A stretch of 64,000 nt of DNA from Eretmocerus hayati. Lineage: Eukaryota > Arthropoda > Insecta > Hymenoptera > Aphelinidae. The notes beneath the pieces were generated by a model. The model was not told the origin of the DNA and did not search any database. It worked only from the letters and a program-made list of their open reading frames with translations. Below are positions 24,725 to 37,523 of the stretch, one piece after another. The DNA lies in the NCBI GenBank assembly GCA_029851415.1, contig CM056743.1:13756727-13820726 (forward strand). Direction: 5' to 3'. Every line of letters begins with the position of its first letter. The first letter of the stretch is position 1. A program made the position numbers and the translations under genes.

Positions 24725-27700
24725 TATGGAAAATTTCTAACTACAGTACCTGTAAAGTAAGCAAGAGATTGGAAGAAAATTACATGGATGCCTCATACTT
24801 ATGGTCTTGAAGTATCCATTGTGGTTTCAAGCATCCATTCTATCTATAGCACACACATATGATAACCTGCTGTACCCAAACTTGTAGAGAGGTGGAAGTG
24901 AGACACTATTGTAAATAGGAAAAACTCTTACCAAATGGTGAAGTTTAACTCAAAATGATGTGTAAACAATAAAAGTTGATGTGTCTTCATGAATAATATT
25001 TGTTTGAGCATGCCAAAGCAACATTGGTGTAACTCTGCAATAAGGCCATAGTTGGACTACTTCAATACAGAGGGCAATACTTTCTTCTGTTTGTGGATAC
25101 TACCACAGTTGTATAATATATACACATGATGAAAAATCTAACAAAATTTATCAAAGATAAACCTACAAAATTGTGTAGAGCATAGAGATGGTGACTGACT
25201 AGGCCCCAAGAGTGAGGTTACTACATAAATCCCTTACCCCCATCAACATCCCTAATTTTTACAATTACTTCAAAAATGTCCAATTGTCACAATTTCTCAT
25301 CAAATTGCATGACAGATAAATCAAGATTGTCGGAAAAATGTAATTTGCTGTACTGGATCAAAAATATTCAACATGAATGTAATGTTAGTAACACTGTATA
25401 CTCTAATCAGATCATATCTGAACTATATAGCTATCCAATAGGAGAGGTGTACATTATAATTATAAAGGAAATTGTGCTTTAGCACTCTGCATCTAAAAAT
25501 GATGTTTCATTAGTTTTCAACTTCTCACGAGAAAGCATAGATGCTTGAATCATAGAAGAGAATGATGCCTGCAGGTCATTAAAAATTGGATGAACGAGAG
25601 TGATCACTCACTAGAGAGATCTCTCTACTTGGGATGAAAATGCATTTACATATTGATACAAGTTGGGACTAATTTAAAGCAAAGAAATGGCTAGATAGAC
25701 TTTTTGTGGATTGCAATGAACTCATTGATGAATTTGTGTTCACTACAAGGGGTACAGTCTGTAATACCTACACAAGTTTGTTGAAATAATGAAGCTAACC
25801 CTTTTATAAACTATTTATGAGTCAGTACAGGATAGATCTAAGATTAGATAAGGTAGGAAAAGATAATGCATAAGTAACATGGAGCAAAGAGCCGTCTAGA
25901 TGAATTCACTTTTGGATTTAGCATGCTAATGATAACACAAGAAAATTTTTGGTTTCCTCCAGTCAAGTCAGTTGAGAGGTAAACTCAGAACAGAAGACCT
26001 AGATAACTACTTACATGCCTCAAAGTAACTATTGAGTGTAGCAATTACCTTTTCCCAAATCTCAAGGCTACAATATCATGAGATACACTTGGACTTTGAT
26101 CTCCCTATGCGATAGTCTGCCCTCATGACCAAGTTTGTTGGTGTATAAATTTTCCACTGGTAGTATTATTGCTCCCATGCAAAGCTAATACCGCGAGTGA
26201 AAGATTACTCCAAGGCTTCCTGATGTCTGCGTTACAGAGAAATAGCGCTAATAACTTGTGCCATTCGCTGTTCCGTCGCTCTCGACATGCCGACTAAAGT
26301 TGTCCGGCCAGTTGTCGTCTTCAATGATTGGTGCCTCCATCTTGCGACTTATTGCAACTCGCCTCAATGCGCTGCCGACGAGAGTCACGATTCCCGATCA
26401 TCACGTGAACGTGAAAGCCAACTATGGGTCAATCTGGACCGTCCTGGGTGGCTAGATGCGAGGGAGCTCTCGTTTACCCTTGCGTTTCCTTGACCGAAAT
26501 TTTTTGCGCACTTGGCTACCTGTAAACAAATTTAGTTTTAATTTGGACTCAGATGAACATTTTTCGAAAGCTTATATAAACGATAAGGACTATTTTTTTT
26601 CCTTCGGGATTGATACTCCCTCGCGATCTATCGGGATCATCTCATTATCTCTCCAAAAACTGATCAAAATTGATGAAACTACTTTTGCTTTGACAAGATT
26701 ATCTATGGGCGTGATCATCTCTCTCTGTAGAGCAGAGATGATTTGGGTATGACATACTTTCTCTTTGCTGAGCAGGACCAAAAGAATTTCTGCAATCCAG
26801 ACAGTAGGATTTACTCTTGCTTTTACAGACAAGGAAATGAAATCAATTTGAGTATGTTCTGTATATAGGTAAATCATGCATGATCAGTCCATTTGATATT
26901 CAATTTACTCCATGGTTATTTAGGAATTCCACTAGTATGACTTTTCTGAAAAGATAAGAGCATCAAAGGAACTTTAGAAAAATTATACAAATTATTGCAA
27001 ACCAATTCTTGTGGTCTCCAATTTTGAGCTGCTATCAAATTTTTATCTCAAAATCTATCTGTATGAATGCACCATGATCTAGCCTCTCATTTACTTAATC
27101 AATCCTTGCATCAGCAAATCAAAATATTATACTGTAGTGTTCAAAACGTAAATTTAATCAAACTGCTTGGTTCACTCATTAAACTGTTGCAACTCTCTTC
27201 TAGAAAAATTTCAAGGCAAAGAGTAAGGCTCAAAATATTTTATGGAAACCAAAGTTTTGTGGACTTACAAAATCTTTATCAGGTCAGTCACAAAGAAGTC
27301 CTGTAGACATTTCCTTAAACAGGACCAATGCCAAAGAAAAACCATCTATAAAGGAAATCCGCAATTAAATCAACTATGCCTGGGATTACAGTGATGATGT
27401 AACGCTTAACAAAATAGCAATGGAATAAAATAATCAACAAAGTTTCATCTACACTGCCCAAAATGCTCAGAAGTTCAACTCATGCTCACTGATAGTTGTA
27501 CAGGAGAAGAGAAGTCATTATCACACAAGGTTGACACATTTTAGTTATAAAAATTACCTGATAAGTAAGACTCGTGTCAGCCGTAGTCACATCAAGCCTT
27601 CTCTACATCATCTGTAAGACTGTAAGTGCTTCAGCTGTTGAAAATTCAAATGAAAAGCTCATGAGGATGTGACGAATGCTATGAGCTTGAGTACATCCAG

Positions 27701-28609
27701 TTCATTTTGTGATAACATTCTAGACCAACATTCTAAACAGAACAAAAGTGATAGCTTATTACCTGTTTTGAGAAGAGAAGACTATGACTACTCTACTTGG
27801 ATAATGATCATTAGACGAGAAATCTAGTCTCACACAATGTACTCCTCTAGAAACAACTAGTGAAGATGAAGGCGGAAGCTGCGTAAAATAATTATTCGCA
27901 CTTTGTGAAGTTCTCAGCATCAACATTGATCAACATCAACCTCTCGTGCAGATGCCAGTGCTTTGCACCGTGGTGTAAGAACTCGTGTTGATCGCGGAGA
28001 GTGCACTATTTGCTTCGTTTCCGCAATTCCGCTCATTATCAGCCTCAGCTATGCCAGTCAAGGTTGGGGCTTCCGTATAAATTTGACATGTAACCCAACC
28101 CTTACAACACTACACTCGTGGCTGCTCGCTCTCTCGTTGCCAAATCACGAGCTAAACAGGCGAAGTTTATGCTACGTTTTTATCTAACAACAATAGCATG
28201 ATTGTCCTTAGAAGATCAGTTCTAGTCGAACTACTCTCATTCATTAATTTTGAAGATATTCACCTTGGAATGGTAGTGGAAAATTTGGTGTCTTTGTATA
28301 CTGATAAGCAGTGATGAACAATGAACATCACAAGTGAAACCAAGAATCAACTGACAAAAACAGTATTATTTACGTGGTGAAATAACATGCCTTACTCTTT
28401 TATGGACAACCAATTCTGCTGCTTCACTCTGGTATATCTTAGAGAGCGAGTCAACCAGCTTATCTTGAACAAGATTATCATAAATGGGTGTCAACCTGTC
28501 AGCCTGCCAGCCCAGGATGTCAGCTAAGCTCACTAAAAGAACTAATTTTCAATAGTTTGGTTCTCAAACATTGAGTCCTACATATTTTTCATCGGTTTGT
28601 TGGCTCACC
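24725..28609. other. Intergenic region between divergent ZMYND8 and MTMR9
   Basis: 3.9 kb separating two genes transcribed apart. A splice acceptor on the minus strand at 24751-24750 shows that ZMYND8 has an upstream untranslated exon somewhere here. Two relatively GC-rich islands, about 26210-26510 and 27840-28150, are the best candidates for first exons or promoters. On the minus strand the first contains an ATG in good context with a 31-codon frame ending in a stop. I see no coding gene in the rest. Confidence 0.45.
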
Positions 28610-31162
28610 ATGGAATTCTTTGAGTTGATTCTCATACCACGAGTTGATAATGTGGTGTTGATTGACAAAACAAAAGACAGATCAAAGAATTATAAGATAG
28701 AAGGCACACTATGCATTAGTGGGCATCATTTGATCCTATCAGATAGACAAAAGAATAACCATCAAGAGCTATGGGTAAGCTTAATGGATTTCTTATCACA
28801 ATCTGTATTGAAATTCCAAAGTGATGTTGGTGTCAGGTTTGCTTTTTAAGATACTTCATGATTAAAATAATACAATGACTGTGTTTCAAATACCAGTGAA
28901 TTGTTATCACAGAATCTCTAAGGTGTTGTTTCCATTTTTTCAGCTCCTATACCGAAACATTGATACAATGGAGAGAAAAGTCAATAATCAAACCCCTGGT
29001 GGAAGTATAACTTTGAAGTGTAAGGATTTTCATATTTATCAGCTGGTCATTAGCACAACAAATGAGTTGATGAAGGTTGCAGAAACTATTGAAAATTTAT
29101 CATGTCTGGGTGAGTTCTAAGGTTGATTGTACCTTGATTACTCCCTCCGCCACACCTCTGATCTTGGTCAACTCTGTCCAACTTATTTGATTTGGTTTTA
29201 GATCAAACTCTACAGTATCCTTTTTTCTACAAACCACAGTCACAAAATAATTCCAAAGTACAAATAGAGGATGGCTGGACTGCGTTCCAAACACTGTCAG
29301 AGTGGTCTCACTTTTTAGCAGTACATGGTGATGAATTTAGGATTAGTAATGTAAATAAGGACCATAAGATTTGTAATTCTTATTCTGCAGAAGTAATAGT
29401 ACCCAAGAATATTGAAGATGAAATAATAGTATCTTCAGCTAACTTTAGAGACAGTGGAAGGTTTCCTGTCTTATGTTACAGGCATGAAGGAGGGGTCAGT
29501 ATGACAAGAGTTATTGAACGCTCCTTTTCTATCATTTTCTCTAAATAATTCTGTTTCTATAGGGTGTTTTGCTGAGGAGTGGTCAACCCATGTGTGGACC
29601 CACTGGAAAACGATGTAAAGGAGATGAAATGCTATTGAATGCTTATCTGAGACCAGGAAAAAGAGGGTAAAAATGAATTCAGCATGATACTAATTTTCAT
29701 CTACATTTGTTCACTATAAAGAGCTATTTTCACGGACACGATATGGGGAACTCTTGACTGAATTTTCGTATAATTCATTCCAGAGTCATTGTAGACACTC
29801 GAAGCCTCACTCAAGCACAGAATGCAAAAACCAAAGGTGGAGGTACAGAAATAGATTCTGCTTATCCTCAGTGGCTCAAATCGCACAAAGCGATACCCCG
29901 GACGAATGACTTATCAGAAAGCCTATCCAAACTAATAGAGGCTTGCAACGATTTGAATTGTTCATCCTCGCAATGGTTATCCAGATTAGATAGTAGTAAA
30001 TGGCTATCAGCGGTTCAGGACGCAATGAACGCTGCGTGTGTAACTGCTCAGTGCCTTGAACAAGAACAAACTGCCGTTTTAGTTCATGGTGCGTCTGATT
30101 TATGATTTGATAGACAGATTGAGATGAGTTCAATCATATTTAGTGCCAATTTCATCTGGTTCTTGGTGGTATTTACAGGAGGGAGTGGACGAGATACAAC
30201 TTTGGTTGTAACTAGCTTGGTACAAGCAATCTTGAATCCAGATTGTCGAACAGTCAGGGGTCTTCAAGCTTTAATAGAACGCGAATGGTTGCAAGCAGGT
30301 CATCCATTTTACTCAAGAACTCGACACGGAGCTTACCGTGTGTATGGTCAAAGTTCCACGGATGCTCCGACGTTTCTTTTATTCCTGGATTGCCTCCATC
30401 AATTGCATTTTCAATTTCAACTCAGTTTTGAGTATACAACAGATCTACTTGTTGAAATTTTCAAACATGCTTATTCTTCGAACTACGGAACATTTTTAGG
30501 TAAGATTATTTAGGCAAGATCTTTCCTTTGAACACGAATTCTTATCGCACGCTGTTAATTTTGCAAGTCTATCTTTAAAATAGTTAAGTGATTTTAATGT
30601 ACATGATCTATTAACAGGTGACTCTGAAAGTGAGCGGTTAAAACTAAAGCTTTCAGAACGCACAGCGAGTCTCTGGTCTCATGTCAACCAGCCTGAAATA
30701 CTTGAGGGTTTCATGAATCCATTCTACGAGCCTACTCCGGGTGTAATATGGCCTAGCGTTGCACCAGTGAGCATCGAGCTATGGCGTGAGCTTTATTTCA
30801 GGCACAATGCGGCCGCACCCTGGGACGGTTTAATTCTACGGGCTCACGAGCTGAAGGACAGATACGTCGCACTCAAACGTACGGCTGTTGAATTACATCG
30901 TCAAATCCGTCAAGCTTTGGAAGAAGCTGGAATCGGGCTGGACCCGAATCCTCAATCTTCTGTTGATGCTTCACGCGACGATGAAGACGGATCTGCTTCG
31001 GGAACAATACAAACGGTCACTGGCTCGACGACGAGTAGAGATAGTAGAGCTACGACTGCCATCGACGATAACCCGTTGGCTGATCTAATGAGACAACAGG
31101 AAGAGATTCGGCAGAGGCTCACTCAGCTTAGTTTAGAGCAGCAGGCTCAGAACAGTACTTGA
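28610..31162 (+). CDS. MTMR9: Myotubularin-related protein 9 (catalytically inactive)
   Basis: Seven exons: 28610-28774, 28944-29109, 29202-29494, 29563-29666, 29784-30088, 30179-30499 and 30618-31162, giving 632 residues (human about 549). In the family, MTMR9 binds and stimulates active myotubularins (MTMR6, MTMR7, MTMR8) that dephosphorylate PI3P and PI(3,5)P2 on endosomes. The N-terminal PH-GRAM domain starts MEFFELILIPRVDNV, with EGTLCISGHHLILSDR. The phosphatase fold includes RSGQPMCGPTGKRCKGDE and ALIEREWLQAGHPF. The active-site loop reads VHGGSGRDT at about 343-351: the CX5R cysteine is Gly345 and the arginine Thr351, so it is a pseudophosphatase as in vertebrate MTMR9. A C-terminal coiled coil is followed by a Gln-rich tail, about 80 residues longer than in human. 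Possible poly(A) signals are at 32046-32051 and further on. Confidence 0.96.
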
Positions 31163-33240
31163 TACCAATCATTCATTGTTTCGGCAACCTAAGTGCTTTT
31201 AGAAGCCATATCTGGGTGCTGAATTGTTATCAGATAAGCTGTTTTATTTCCGCGATTCAGTGGTCTCGGGCGTCAACTACTTTTCATTTGATGCGTTAGA
31301 ATCTTTTTCTAAACAGCCCTGTTCTGATAGATGCGAGTCTAATGCGCTAAATTGAGATCTCTAACAGTTCATGCCAAAGAATTGTTTCTATTCGATATTC
31401 TTCTTGCTATATGCTTCGGTATTACTCGGATAGTCTGCATTGCTATTTGCATTCAATTTTATCTTAGCTACTGCTGAGAAAATGTGATCCCTTGTTAGGA
31501 ATCATCTGACATCTCGAGCTGGAATCATTGAGTGTTCGCAGAGAGCTATTAGTAAGCTCCTCGCCGTGAATCAAACAAGAAAGTAAATTGTCGAACTTAA
31601 TTTTTTCTTAGATGTTGATGAATAATTGATGTACAACGCCATATTTAAGAGTATTTTTTAAATGAATCTATAATTAATATTTGTCCAATCTCGTAATTTT
31701 CAATCAATTTAGCTATTCTGGAATCATAATGGAATGTTTACTGATTCGCAGAATGTGACGATTAATGATCGAATTCCTTCGTAAATCATGACGATCATAT
31801 TTAGCCCAAGGTATTTTTTGTACATTTTTTTTGCTTTCAATCAAGTTGCAAAATATTGAGTCTGTGATATTTTTGTTATACTTGAAGTCATTTACAAGGA
31901 GAATTTTAATTCTTGTTTTTCTATTATTATTCCTTATTCTTCTATTATATTCTCTCTTTAAACTGAACTATATTTTACATTAATTTGCTTCTTTGACTGC
32001 AGTTTCGTGACACAAAGGTAACTTGACTATGGATTGGAAAATCAGAATAAACTGTGACCATTATACAGAAAAAACTCTGAGTTTATAGATTACGATTCCC
32101 GCAATACTTACATCAGATCAGTAACGCTTCGAGACATCGAAGTTTGTTTTATAAGGCCAAGAAGCCTCGAATTTAGAACATGACGCCAAATTAATTTTTT
32201 ACCACGAATGTTACTAATCCTTCTGAATCTGGTCGTACATGGTTCTCTATCGCACTACTCACTCAACGAATAAAATCATTCTCGCTCTCGGATTGAACTA
32301 TTTTTCAATTATATGATGCAATACAGCCAAATTCCTACAATATCTCAAAGAACGGACCCTTTTTCAGAGTTTTGCTCCTGGAATGGAATCTTTATTCGGG
32401 ATGGAAAATCAGCGATTGACGATCCTGATCATAAACCAGTGAACTTATCTAGCGAGCCAGGCTGAAATGAATTATCAGGAATATTTTACTTTGAATCTCT
32501 CAAAAAATTTATTTTCAAATTCTACGAACTCCATCCGGTTTGCTTATCCTATACTACGTCAAAAAGTTGTTAGATAAAACAGTCCCGTGACGAGCAGTTA
32601 ATTTGCAGGGCTGAACGATTTTTCCTTTCACACGTCATTGGGAAACTGTTAGATTAATTGACATAATTTTTTTGGAATTTAATTGTGAGAGTGAAGATTG
32701 ACTGATTAAAACTACATTCAATAACACTCGCAACAACTAGTATCGGTCAATATTTGCAGGATCGCAGAAGCCTGCAGCTTACATATCAAGACTATGGAAA
32801 TGAAGACTTGGATAGCGAGCTAATCAACTGCTGCACATCGATAAGTCGGAGATGAAACCTTGAAAAAATCAAAAGCCACTCTCGAGATCGAAAAAGGTTG
32901 TGCAGTTTTCTATTGGTTTTCACTATAGAAATTGATGTCAATTTTGCCGATTTAACATGATTTATGCTCCTCTAAGCTTGAAAAACATTTAAATTGAATC
33001 TTTATAAAAATTGATCACTTGGGATACGCATAAATTCCAAAGAAAGACACGGAAACATATAGAAACATTCTCATCGGAAAGAACATATTTATTTGCTTTT
33101 ACAATATAATTTTTCCATCATTTTCACTCATTTCTTTGTCGTATTATTCAATTGGGATAAAATTTAAATTTGGATGAGAGCGAATTCTATAATTTGAACT
33201 GATATTGATGAAAATTTGTGCGAATATTTCGTTAAGTTGG
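31163..33240. other. MTMR9 3' UTR and downstream AT-rich sequence
   Basis: Low-complexity AT-rich sequence without a supported frame. AATAAA at 32046-32051 and near 32269 would give MTMR9 a 3' UTR of roughly 0.9-1.1 kb. Nothing else is recognisable. Confidence 0.45.
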
Positions 33241-33373
33241 GGAACAAGTTGAACTGCAATGGTTCGAGATTAACTGTTTTACTCGTACCCATGAATTAGG
33301 GTACCATAACTTATGAGTGCGAGTGAGATACATAGTACCTAGATCTCGAACCATTGCAGTTCACCTTGTTTCC
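33241..33373. mobile_element. Foldback MITE-like element (about 30-bp arms)
   Basis: Positions 33241-33270 and 33343-33373 are inverted repeats (GAACTGCAATGGTTCGAGAT in both) with only a few differences at the outer ends. The 72-bp centre is non-coding. It is intergenic, downstream of MTMR9. No clear target duplication was found. Confidence 0.65.
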
Positions 33374-34811
33374 GAGATGCCTCGGAAATTTACGTGTAAT
33401 ATCAAGTTCGTAGCTTCGTAGCTTTGCTTATAGAGAATGGGTTGAAATTTTAACCGTTATCTTAGGTATATATCCGCACGCGTAACATCATTGAAAGAAA
33501 GGACGCTTTACCATGCATACTCAACTAAAACAACGTCTTTGCCTTTTCTTGCCATCATCATCAGAGCATTTTTGTGGTTCATTCACGCAATTATTCATTG
33601 CAAAACACGTCAACTCGAGTCGAAATGTGGAGATATGAAAGATGAGGATAAAAGCTGTAAGTATATGATGATGAGGGCTATTTATTAAGGTAAATGATTC
33701 TGAAAGCACGCGGAGCTGGCGAACGGCAGAATCCATGCATGTATACATGATGGGAAAAAAAGGGAGAGACGAGAGAGATAGAGAAACTTTGGGGGGAGGA
33801 ACGCGGCAGGTGTTCTCCGATCCGATGAGCCACAAAGAAACCCAAAAGGAATCCAAAGAGCCATAAGCTCAAATCCCAGAGACTTTCGTTACGCGATCAT
33901 CAAGATATTAGAAATGCTGATGCACATGGACTGCATGTGTTCACCCTATCGTGGATGCGTCATTCATGTTGAAAAACAACAAAAATATGAAATATCGTCA
34001 TGACCACCAAACATACGTAGTACTTACCTGTATACCTATATTATATAATGCATGCAAAGTCAGAAAATGATGCGTACAATCAAAAATCGTATCGCAGAAA
34101 AATGGTAATAAAATCGCTATATTATAGTTGATTAAACGAAACTTTGCAAAAGTGACGCTATACATACAACAAGCAAACAAGTGAACCGCGTGAGAACGGA
34201 CGAACGATGAGAGAGATAGAGATAGAAGACCGTTGGAAAATCGGAGCATTCGGAGCACACGAACACGCGGTGCGGTGCGATGATTCCGTTGTTACAGGTG
34301 GTTTACGATTTAGCAGATCTATTCTAAAATTCGAATTGAAGTGTATATTGGAGAACCTGGAACATCCCAACAGCATTGAGATGAGACGAGTAGACTTGAT
34401 GTGGGTCCAACATCCATGGATGAGTGTGGATCTAGTCACGAATAGCTGATTAAAAACGTGGACTGAATTCAAACCCATCCAGGGCATACCGGACTTGTGC
34501 ATCTCCATCACGTACAGGAGTAGCTCGATTGGAGAATATCGGTGAGTCCCAGGATTAATCTGTTTGCTGAAAATGCACCCTGGATAATATTCCTACCTGA
34601 TGCTTCCCCGGGTCACTTATGTGGGACTACGTGGAAGATGTAGGCAATCATGCCTAGATGAAGCCAAAAGCCGACTGAGCGACTGAGCCGCTCTTGTGTG
34701 CGCCTGGCGATGCTTCCTTCCCTTCCCCAATCGAGTACACCATACACCCCACTCGTAAAACTCGTTATTACTATACATATATATTTCCTTATAGTTGCTC
34801 TCGCCACTCAC
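33374..34811. other. Intergenic sequence before the large foldback element
   Basis: 1.4 kb without a recognisable gene. Overlapping short frames on both strands near 34158-34511 have no splice context or family likeness. Composition becomes slightly more GC-rich toward 34200-34450. Confidence 0.4.
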
Positions 34812-34820
34812 TTTTTCTTC

Positions 34821-35508
34821 ACCCCTGTGAACCTGGCCCGCCAAATTGGACCAAAATATGCTTGTGGTAGGCCGGAATTTGCTGAATTTGCTTGTCCAAG
34901 TCTCGAATTTTGGTCCGGCTGCGTTTTTGAGTTACGAGCCCTCAAAGTAGCCCAATTCCACCCCCCACTCCTCCTTCCGTGCATTTACAGAAGTGCCCAG
35001 ATCTCCGCGAATTTAGCTGCTGGAGGGACGCACGCGGGCTCAAATTGAAGCTTGAATTTTGGGCCATCGCAAGCAAATATAGAAAAATCGAAGTAATTAC
35101 GTTGAAGTACCAAAAAACTGCTCGCAGTGTCCCCGTGTATAAGCATACGGGCGGGTGGTCGGCGGAGAGGGGACAGTCGAGGGAGAAGAGGAGAAGCCCC
35201 GCGCAGACGCATCATCGTTCAAAAAACTTGTCTGCTGCGCTGATGATGTGCATGTGATCGTCGTCGTCGTTCATCACGCTGTGTTTACACCGGTACCGAG
35301 GTCGACGAGCACCCTGGGCACTGGCCCTGGCCTCTCGCTGCTCTTTGGATGAATGCGTGTGTTACAGGGAGAAGCTGCGTGTCATCCTGGACGACGTCGC
35401 CAACATGTGCTGTGTGCCTGTGCACCACGACGCCCGGGGCTCCACGCCCGACCTGGTACACCGGCGGCGGTCTTCTTGCCCAGTCCTCTATCGAGTTACG
35501 TCTTTTCA
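34821..35508 (+). repeat. Left terminal inverted repeat of the foldback element
   Basis: Mirror copy of 36816-37514. It encodes three short frames whose 65-, 92- and 76-residue translations are identical in the other arm. An open frame running through the GC-rich inner half includes the Cys/His-bearing stretches DECVCYREKLRVILDDV and NMCCVPVHHDA. I do not recognise this as a protein family. The arm lacks the 5-bp repeat unit present in the right arm near 36900. Confidence 0.85.
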
Positions 35509-36815
35509 CATTCTCGTTGGAATCGAACTAGATAAAAGTACCGTGATTGCGAATGTGCCTTATATGCTTTTTTTTAGCAATACTTCGAGGCCGAGACATT
35601 TTTACACAATAGTTCTAGGATTCACTGCTTCAAGTTGCTGCTCATATGTGGACCCGAAAAACTATTCTCCCTTGACTCTAAACGTGTTAAATTTTTGTAC
35701 ATTGAGTTGATCATCATGAATTGGAATTGAGTCTTACTATTTTGATTCATGGTTCTCTTGTCTCATTTATTCTTGGAAGACATTGTATAGTATAAACTGA
35801 TCTCATGCTTTTTCATGCGATTGACATTTCTACAGTAATCGTTTCACATCAGTGGGATCTCAGCACTATACAAGCGCAGGGCTTGCAGCTTATTCGGTTC
35901 TATATGCCGTGCTGAACTTGGTCAACTCAGAGCCTCTCCAGTGAGAATAGAGGCATAATCAAAAGTCACATATTGTGCTAGTGATCATTTAAAGTACTGC
36001 CAATCATTTATGGCTCATTACATATCTCATGTTTGAATCATGCATTGAATTGTCCATACCCACACTGTTTAAATAATATTCTTTTGGAATCGGTGAAGAA
36101 ATACTCTACCCTTGACTTTGAGAGGGGAGCGATAGAATAGTGACATCAACTTAGATTCATTGACTTCTATCAGGTGCAGGCTATTAATGCTTTGAGGTCT
36201 TTTCATTGCAACACTGTTAGTATACATGCAAGACTTCTAGGCAATCGCTGCTAGGTGAAAAGATTTTGAAGTGTTGGTCATGTGTAGACTCGGATATCAG
36301 TTTACAAAATGATAGATGAGACACTCAAATGAGAACTGTGAGTGAATTGATATAGCGTTTACTGTAGAATTGAACTAACTAATATCAGAACATCCAAATT
36401 TGGCAGGATGATCTTATCCCTACACTAACAATGACAAGTTCTCATTTTCAAGCTTTGACAAAACTCCAAACAGATCTTCATCTTGGAAATCTTGTAAGAG
36501 TCAAAGCGCATCTGAAAATATTGAGTCACTCAAGTTTTGCATCACTAACACTTCAAACTGATTGAACGATCAAGTGGTGGGTTATTCTTTTCATTGAAAT
36601 GCTATTGATGCATGAAGAGATGGCAGGTTCAAGTGATAGAATTCCTGCCTCCTTGTTTGAAAGAATATGCAACAGAGCTCTAACACAAGGAACTTGGATG
36701 ACAATTTCCCAATATCAAAAGATAAGAATTTGACTCTGAAGCTCCCAGGCCTTCGAATTGAATCTTATATGCTCAATCTACATACATCAAATATTGGCTT
36801 AGAGCGCAAGGTGCA

Positions 36816-37514
36816 TGAAAAGACGTAGCCGTAGCTTGATAGAGGACTGGGCAAGAAGACCACCGCCGGTGCACCAGGTCGGGCGTGGAGCCCCGGGCGT
36901 CGCGTCGTGGTGCACAGGCACACAGCACATGTTGGCGACGTCGTCCAGGATGACACGCAGCTTCTCCCTGTAACACACGCATTCATCCAAAGAGCAGCGA
37001 GAGGCCAGGGCCAGTGCCCAGGGTGCTCGTCGACCTCGGTACCGGTGTAAACACAGCGTGATGAACGACGACGACGATCACATGCACATCATCAGCGCAG
37101 CAGACAAGTTTTTTGAACGATGATGCGTCTGCGCGGGGCTTCTCCTCTTCTCCCTCGACTGTCCCCTCTCCGCCGACCACCCGCCCGTATGCTTATACAC
37201 GGGGACACTGCGAGCAGTTTTTTGGTACTTCAACGTAATTACTTCGATTTTTCTATATTTGCTTGCGATGGCCCAAAATTCAAGCTTCAATTTGAGCCCG
37301 CGTGCGTCCCTCCAGCAGCTAAATTCGCGGAGATCTGGGCACTTCTGTAAATGCACGGAAGGAGGAGTGGGGGGTGGAATTGGGCTACTTTGAGGGCTCG
37401 TAACTCAAAAACGCAGCCGGACCAAAATTCGAGACTTGGACAAGCAAATTCAGCAAATTCCGGCCTACCACAAGCATATTTTGGTCCAATTTGGCGGGCC
37501 AGGTTCACAGGGGT
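36816..37514 (-). repeat. Right terminal inverted repeat of the foldback element
   Basis: Inverted copy of the left arm. Relative to it, there is an extra GACGC unit near 36900 and an extra 6 bp near 36826-36832, which shift the frame after VPVHHDA. The outer roughly 600 bp appear identical, implying recent insertion or arm-to-arm gene conversion. Confidence 0.85.
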
Positions 37515-37523
37515 TTTTTCTTC

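Larger units (their letters stand above)
34812..37523. mobile_element. Foldback/Mutator-like DNA element with ~690-bp inverted repeats and 9-bp direct flanks
   Basis: The element spans 34821-37514. The left arm 34821-35508 and right arm 36816-37514 are inverted repeats. Apart from a 5-bp and a 6-bp length difference and a few substitutions, all near the inner end, I see no mismatch; the lengths (688 and 699) are explained by the two indels alone. Both ends begin ACCCCTGTGAACC when read inward. The 9-bp sequence TTTTTCTTC flanks directly on each side (34812-34820 and 37515-37523), a target-site duplication. Long inverted repeats with 9-bp duplications are known from Foldback and Mutator-like elements. 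The 1.3-kb centre (35509-36815) is AT-rich with no transposase-like frame, so this copy looks non-autonomous. The arms are GC-rich, with a TATAAG (35138-35143) and a gene-like frame. Confidence 0.8.

Noticed and set aside
34158..34511. 117-codon minus-strand frame overlapping an 80-codon plus-strand frame
   Set aside because: No family signature, no conserved neighbours, and mirrored open frames suggest low stop density by chance.
34821..37514. Possibility that the large palindrome is an assembly duplication artefact
   Set aside because: The arms differ by two indels and some substitutions near the inner end, and a 9-bp direct repeat sits exactly outside the ends, which an artefact would not create. 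Long-read confirmation would still be useful.
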